A stretch of DNA of 7,251 nucleotides from an uncultured Flavobacteriales bacterium (GTDB taxonomy: Bacteria > Bacteroidota > Bacteroidia > Flavobacteriales_D > Sanyastnellaceae). Made by a program: the position numbers and the translations under genes. The first letter of the stretch is position 1. The number at the start of each line of letters is the position of its first letter. The stretch lies in the NCBI GenBank assembly GCA_937890245.1, contig CALACF010000520.1, positions 1 through 7,251 on the forward strand, given 5' to 3'. Positions 5,401 to 7,251 of this stretch are shown here, piece after piece. Below the pieces are notes generated by a model, which saw only the letters and a program-made list of their open reading frames with translations, ran no database searches and was not told the DNA's origin.

Positions 5401-7251
5401 GCTGGCTTTGACGCCGGTGGTGACATCATGATTGATGGAGCAGTTGGTGGTGGTTGGTTTACGCTCAACGGCGCATCCAACGGTGTGTCAGGCTACGATC
5501 AGCGTGTTCTGGTGGGCCAATTCACCACAGACGGAACCCTCTACGGTGAACTTTTCGTTCAGCTCTTCCCAGAAGGCGATGGCGACAACATGATTTTTGA
5601 GACGCTCCATTTTGGAACGCTTGGATGTGGATGTTCGGATGCGGCTGCTTGCAACTTCAATCCGGATGCAGAAAACCTTGACGCCAGCCTTTGCTTGTAC
5701 CCCGAGGACTACTACGGCGTGAACAACGTCGACTGCGACGGTGCTTGCTTGAACGACAGCGATGCCGACAGCGTATGCGACGAAGACGAAGTGCCTGGAT
5801 GTACTGACGTTGCAGGTTGTAATTACAGCAACTTGGCTACGGACGATGATGGCACGTGCCAATACCCGCCCGCACCATACGATTGCTTTGGAAACTGTGC
5901 CAATGACGCAGACAATGACGGCATCTGTGACGAACACGAAGTGCAGGGTTGCACATTTGACAGCGCTTGCAACTACGATGCTGCTGCCACTGAAAATGAC
6001 GGCAACTGCGACTTCGATTCATGCCGTGGCTGCACCGATGCCGGTGCCTTCAACTACGACGCCAACGCTACGATTGACGACGGCTCTTGCCTCTTTGGTG
6101 GTTGCACCGATGCGGCGGCTTCGAACTACGACAACACCGCGGACTTCAACGACGGTTCTTGTAGCTACCCCGGTTGTACAAACGCGCAGGCTTGCAACTT
6201 CGATCCGGCCGCCAACATTGACGACGATAGCTGCGACACGACCAGCTGCGCTGGTTGTACGAACAGCATTGCATGTAACTACGACGTGGACGCCTCGATG
6301 AACGACGGCAGCTGTGAGTTCTTCTCATGCCGTGGCTGTATCGACAGCCAGGCCTTCAACTACGATGCAAGTGCGACCATGGATGATGGCACGTGCATCT
6401 ACGGCGGTTGCAACGATAGCGCAGCCATGAACTACGACGGGACGGTCGACTTCAACAACGGCAGCTGCCAGTACGGCGGTTGCATCGACAACACAGCTTG
6501 CAACTTCGACGCGACAGCAAACACCGACGACGGCAGCTGTGATTTCACTAGCTGTGCTGGCTGCATGATCACCTTTGCCTGCAACTACGATCCGACGGCT
6601 ACGATTCAGGACGATTCAGCATGTGATTTCTATAGCTGCTGTGGAGACGCAACGGCCAACAACTACACCCCGGGAACACCAAGTTTCTTGACCGTGGGCT
6701 GCACCTACGACGGCACGCCTCCAAGCATCAATTTCACGGATTGCGAACTGGAATTTGCCTGCAACTTCGGCAGCACAGACCCTTGTGAATTTTCCAGCTG
6801 TGCTGGCTGCACAACGCCAGGTTCTTGCAACTACGATGTAACGGCAACGATACCTTTGACTTGCTTGTCGGCCGAGGATCTCTACGGCGTAACCTACCTC
6901 GATTGCGATGGAAATTGCTTGAATGATGTGAATACAAACGGTCAATGCGACGAAACAGAGACCAGCGGTTGCACAAATCCGTTGGCCTGCAACTACACCG
7001 ATGGCGCAACGCAAGACGATGCAAGCTGCGACCTAACGAGCTGCCTGGGCTGTACCGATGCGCTCGCTTGCAACTACGACGCTGCAGCTTCGATCAACGA
7101 CAACAGCTGCGATTACAGCTCTTGCTTTGGATGTACGGATGCGCTCGCTTGCAACTACGATGACTCGGCCACTTCTAGTGACGGTTCTTGTACGTATCCA
7201 GCCAGTGTAAACGTGAACTGTGCGGGCGACTGCTTCAATGATGTTAACACG
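2419..7251 (+). CDS. Giant secreted Cys-rich multidomain repeat protein, C-terminus beyond the window
   Basis: One open frame of 1611 codons without a stop, from ATG 2419 to the window end. A second ATG follows at 2422; an in-frame TGA at 2380 blocks earlier starts. Order by residue: signal peptide 1-24; module A1 39-226; Cys/Asp-rich linker with two GC-x-D...ACNYD repeats, 227-336; module A2 350-533; four HYR/Ig-like domains 538-849; one GC repeat 850-870; module A3 885-1068; an array of about 17 GC repeats with D-x-D-x-DG linkers, 1071-1591 and on. Long secreted proteins with these repeats are common in marine Flavobacteriales; their function is mostly unknown. A role in adhesion or an extracellular matrix is inferred from the architecture. 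No enzymatic motif is recognised. The sorting signal (type IX C-terminal domain or other) would lie past the edge. No Shine-Dalgarno sequence is evident. The frame is certain; the function is open. Confidence 0.93.
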   Translation, partial: MMLTRLYTLCLFTATLLMSTTAYAQDDACFLTSGDTAGFHLSVETYANDGIPGMTTYRVYMNTSLATDFVSAVIGDAATPAFLRSTTSFYQEGSLGGTTPNGINSSLFSLFPDLAYDSWVTIGIDSQTDLAAGQTDVATLVDPNIGSWVTSFADGGDIEMNTTVGGGWYILPTSANGIAGSELKVLIAQLTTDGDISGQLHIQTFPNGSQVDKIDHSYAFSTVDCPCADTDNDGVCDTDEIAGCLDSAACNYDAFATDDDGSCSVLDECNVCGGSGIPASDCDCNGNQLDVLGVCGGPCMADLDADGVCDVDETYGCTDSASCNYEASATEDNGTCATCCIPTSASLPGYGMDVDIVAVHTEGALAGQTTYRLYVTTPSAGDLVTAVAGGDGTGATIINTTSSFYQDALGGNFASGSNPLLYSNFPDLEYDSWLTIGIDQTPDAASNETAIQYVESESWTAEFAAGESFAINGFYGGAWFVTNNYSNGISGAGQRVLLAQLTTGGHITGQMLVQVVPENETEFELVTISFEPLSDPSAPIFTYVPEDVTLECGDAIPDDMATAEQACSVVSVTMTTSNAGDACNELMVQTFTATDAYGMTSSATRTITFVDSTDPVFDVPGDVTINCGDSTDPANTGDVTSWTDCSADVTVEHSDAAGWENDDCTASVVVRTWTLTDACGNGFNKIQLITVMDAAAPVFTYIPADVTLECGDALPTLDATASDDCGSISMSQSDATTSGDCAGESFVTRIFTATDDCGNSAIATQVFHYIDTQAPAFTDVPADVTIYVDGTVPTDMATASDDCSTVNVTSADASNSDNTQTLITRTFTASDDCGNSVTAVQTITVLEYMGCMDSAGCNYDPIATSDDGSCEYCSCSGIAPTFSNISLEIDTVAYHTEGDLAGQTTYRLYVSTPSNMDFLSSVTGDAANPTRIQTTTNFYHHILGSSSAQGINPMLLIPFPELVYDSWVTVGLQNQANSALGEVDVSLIEGEPWIAGFDAGGDIMIDGAVGGGWFTLNGASNGVSGYDQRVLVGQFTTDGTLYGELFVQLFPEGDGDNMIFETLHFGTLGCGCSDAAACNFNPDAENLDASLCLYPEDYYGVNNVDCDGACLNDSDADSVCDEDEVPGCTDVAGCNYSNLATDDDGTCQYPPAPYDCFGNCANDADNDGICDEHEVQGCTFDSACNYDAAATENDGNCDFDSCRGCTDAGAFNYDANATIDDGSCLFGGCTDAAASNYDNTADFNDGSCSYPGCTNAQACNFDPAANIDDDSCDTTSCAGCTNSIACNYDVDASMNDGSCEFFSCRGCIDSQAFNYDASATMDDGTCIYGGCNDSAAMNYDGTVDFNNGSCQYGGCIDNTACNFDATANTDDGSCDFTSCAGCMITFACNYDPTATIQDDSACDFYSCCGDATANNYTPGTPSFLTVGCTYDGTPPSINFTDCELEFACNFGSTDPCEFSSCAGCTTPGSCNYDVTATIPLTCLSAEDLYGVTYLDCDGNCLNDVNTNGQCDETETSGCTNPLACNYTDGATQDDASCDLTSCLGCTDALACNYDAAASINDNSCDYSSCFGCTDALACNYDDSATSSDGSCTYPASVNVNCAGDCFNDVNT
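2533..3096 (+). repeat. Module A, copy 1 (~188 aa)
   Basis: First of three homologous modules. Landmarks shared with the other copies: TTYRVYMNT, the ATDF-SAV-GDA segment, STTSFYQ, the FPDLAYDSWVTIGID block, VGGGWYILP, ANGIAG, LIAQLTTDG, and IQTFPNG near the end. There is no internal cysteine until the final VDC. The alternating hydrophobic pattern suggests a beta-sandwich (inference). I know the module only as a recurring element of marine Bacteroidota secreted proteins and do not assign it a named family. Confidence 0.8.
3097..3426 (+). repeat. Cys/Asp-rich linker with two GC repeats and CGG elements
   Basis: Two blocks have the form D-x-D-x-DGVCD-x-DE (3103-3138 and 3322-3357), each followed by a 21-residue GC repeat: GCLDSAACNYDAFATDDDGS-C (3145-3207) and GCTDSASCNYEASATEDNGT-C (3364-3426). 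Between them lies DECNVCGGSG...DCDCNG...VCGGPC (about 3214-3315), a glycine/cysteine element not used elsewhere in the window. The Asp spacing resembles calcium-binding thrombospondin type 3 or EF-hand-like loops (inference). Confidence 0.8.
3466..4017 (+). repeat. Module A, copy 2 (~184 aa)
   Basis: Second copy, beginning YGMDVDIVAVHTEGALAGQ and keeping TTYRLYVTTPS, TTSSFYQ, FPDLEYDSWLTIGID, GGAWFV, SNGISG, RVLLAQLTTGG and LVQVVPE. It is closest in length and wording to copy 3. It has no cysteines, in sharp contrast to the flanking Cys-rich parts. Confidence 0.82.
4030..4965 (+). repeat. Array of four HYR-like / Ig-like domains
   Basis: Four units of about 75-82 residues begin at prolines encoded at 4033, 4261, 4507 and 4741. 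The pattern is P-[VI]-F-x-x-[VI]-P-x-DVT-[LI]-x-CGD ... DDC ... GDC ... T-[RQ]-x-[FW]-T-x-[TS]-D-x-CGN ... I-x-x-x-D-x-x-AP. This matches the HYR-like Ig-fold repeats common in bacterial extracellular adhesins. Units 2 and 3 have four conserved cysteines. Unit 1 has Tyr in place of the last (DAYG), and unit 4 lacks the first and third (VTIYVDG; SDNTQ). Such arrays usually act as rigid stalks (family knowledge; not shown here). Confidence 0.8.
4966..5028 (+). repeat. Isolated GC repeat between the HYR-like array and module A3
   Basis: A single 21-residue unit, GCMDSAGCNYDPIATSDDGS-C, followed by EYCSC. It joins the Ig-like array to module A3 just as two GC repeats precede module A2, so this repeat family acts as a linker as well as forming the long C-terminal array. 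Confidence 0.85.
5071..5622 (+). repeat. Module A, copy 3 (~184 aa)
   Basis: Third copy: VAYHTEGDLAGQTTYRLYV, SSVTGDAANPTRIQTTTNFY, FPELVYDSWVTVGL, VGGGWFTLN, SNGVSG, RVLVGQFTTDG, LFVQLFPEGDGDN, ending in LHFGTLG just before the first Cys of the long array. No cysteines inside. Compared with copy 2 it shares protein sequence far better than DNA sequence. Confidence 0.82.
6028..6627 (+). repeat. Two copies of a 102-residue higher-order repeat within the GC array
   Basis: Units at 6028, 6100, 6172 and 6253 recur as units at 6334, 6406, 6478 and 6559, each exactly 306 bases later. Corresponding units share private features: unit 1 has RGC...AFNYD, unit 2 GGC...NYD-x-T-x-DFN-x-GSC, unit 3 ACNFD-x-x-AN-x-DD-x-SC, and unit 4 SCAGC...ACNYD. 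Four units therefore duplicated as a block. Confidence 0.85.
6634..6864 (+). repeat. Decayed third copy of the four-unit block
   Basis: Remnants appear in the same order as the two intact blocks: SCCGDATANNY (unit 1, Cys shifted), TYDGTPPSINFTDC (unit 2, cf. YDGTVDFNNGSC), LEFACNFGSTDPCEFSSC (unit 3, shortened), and AGCTTPGSCNYDVTATIPLTC (unit 4, cut at 20 per line limits in other entries but starting at 6805). The unit 4 start is 246 rather than 306 bases after its predecessor, so about 60 bases have been lost without breaking the frame. Confidence 0.6.

Larger units (their letters stand above)
5629..7191 (+). repeat. Long array of about 17 Cys-rich GC repeats with Ca-binding-like linkers
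   Basis: The consensus unit is 21 residues, GC-T-D-x-x-ACNYD-x-x-A-x-x-x-DDGSC, with joining segments that give a period of 24 or 27 residues. Unit starts: 5629, 5797, 5947, 6028, 6100, 6172, 6253, 6334, 6406, 6478, 6559, about 6637 and 6739 (both degenerate), 6805, 6967, 7048, 7129. Linkers with D-x-D/N-x-D/N-G/S-x-CDE occur at 5755-5790, 5905-5940 and 6925-6960, and another begins at 7240 and is cut by the edge. Longer versions of this linker begin with YGVNNVDCDGACLND or YGVTYLDCDGNCLND. Comparable repeats are widespread in marine flavobacterial secreted proteins; no function is established to my knowledge. Confidence 0.88.

Noticed and set aside
5488..5937. 149-codon open frame on the minus strand across module A3 and the first array repeats
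   Set aside because: Antisense shadow. The Val/Ala/Ile-rich product mirrors the Asn/Asp/Gly/Cys codons of the plus-strand repeat and has no independent start context.
6616..7014. 132-codon open frame on the minus strand over the GC array
   Set aside because: Antisense shadow produced by the repeated codons of the array; no recognisable protein features.
5629..7191. CRISPR-like regular repeats
   Set aside because: The periodicity (72/81 bases) is in phase with one long coding frame, the repeats are protein-level and imperfect, and there are no unique spacers of constant length.
2419..7251. The large gene as several separate smaller genes or a broken pseudogene
   Set aside because: Codon-by-codon reading finds no in-frame stop and no frame change; domain boundaries follow one another without gaps.

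Overview
The window holds a conserved housekeeping pair on the minus strand (left 2.2 kb) and, divergent from it, the start of a very large secreted repeat protein on the plus strand (right 4.8 kb, running off the window). Ffh matches the Bacteroidota style in its N domain and around the P-loop. The big protein is built from GC-x-D-x-x-ACNYD-x-x-A-x-x-DDGSC repeats, HYR-like domains and D-x-D-x-DG linkers, a combination typical of marine Flavobacteriales and related Bacteroidota. No good Shine-Dalgarno sequence is visible before the large gene, which also fits that phylum. Base composition is moderate to high in GC for a flavobacterium. The phylum is a fairly confident inference; anything below order is not supported.

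Layout: 1-844 (minus) is folD, lacking only its last residues at the window edge. 841-2211 (minus) is ffh, complete. The ffh stop and folD start overlap as ATGA, so the two are one translationally coupled transcription unit reading right to left. 2212-2418 is a divergent intergenic region, AT-rich in its right two thirds, with a weak promoter candidate for ffh-folD and a perfect 14-bp palindrome 10 bases before the large gene's start codon. 2419-7251 (plus) is one uninterrupted frame of at least 1611 codons; I translated it line by line and found no stop.

The large protein has, in order: a signal peptide; a first ~185-residue module (A1); a Cys/Asp-rich linker with two GC repeats; a second module (A2); four HYR/Ig-like domains; a third GC repeat; a third module (A3); then a long array of about 17 GC repeats interrupted by Ca-binding-like D-x-D-x-DG linkers. 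It looks like an exported, disulfide-rich, probably calcium-stabilised surface or matrix protein. Its C-terminus, where a type IX secretion sorting domain would be expected, lies outside the window. The housekeeping pair and the large gene have no evident functional link beyond sharing an intergenic region, although SRP is the general membrane-targeting machinery.

The most interesting signals are inside the large gene. There is a strict co-occurrence of two cysteines across all twenty GC repeats. A 102-residue four-unit higher-order repeat occurs twice at an exact 306-nt period and a third time in decayed form. The three ~185-residue modules keep their protein sequence while synonymous sites have diverged heavily.
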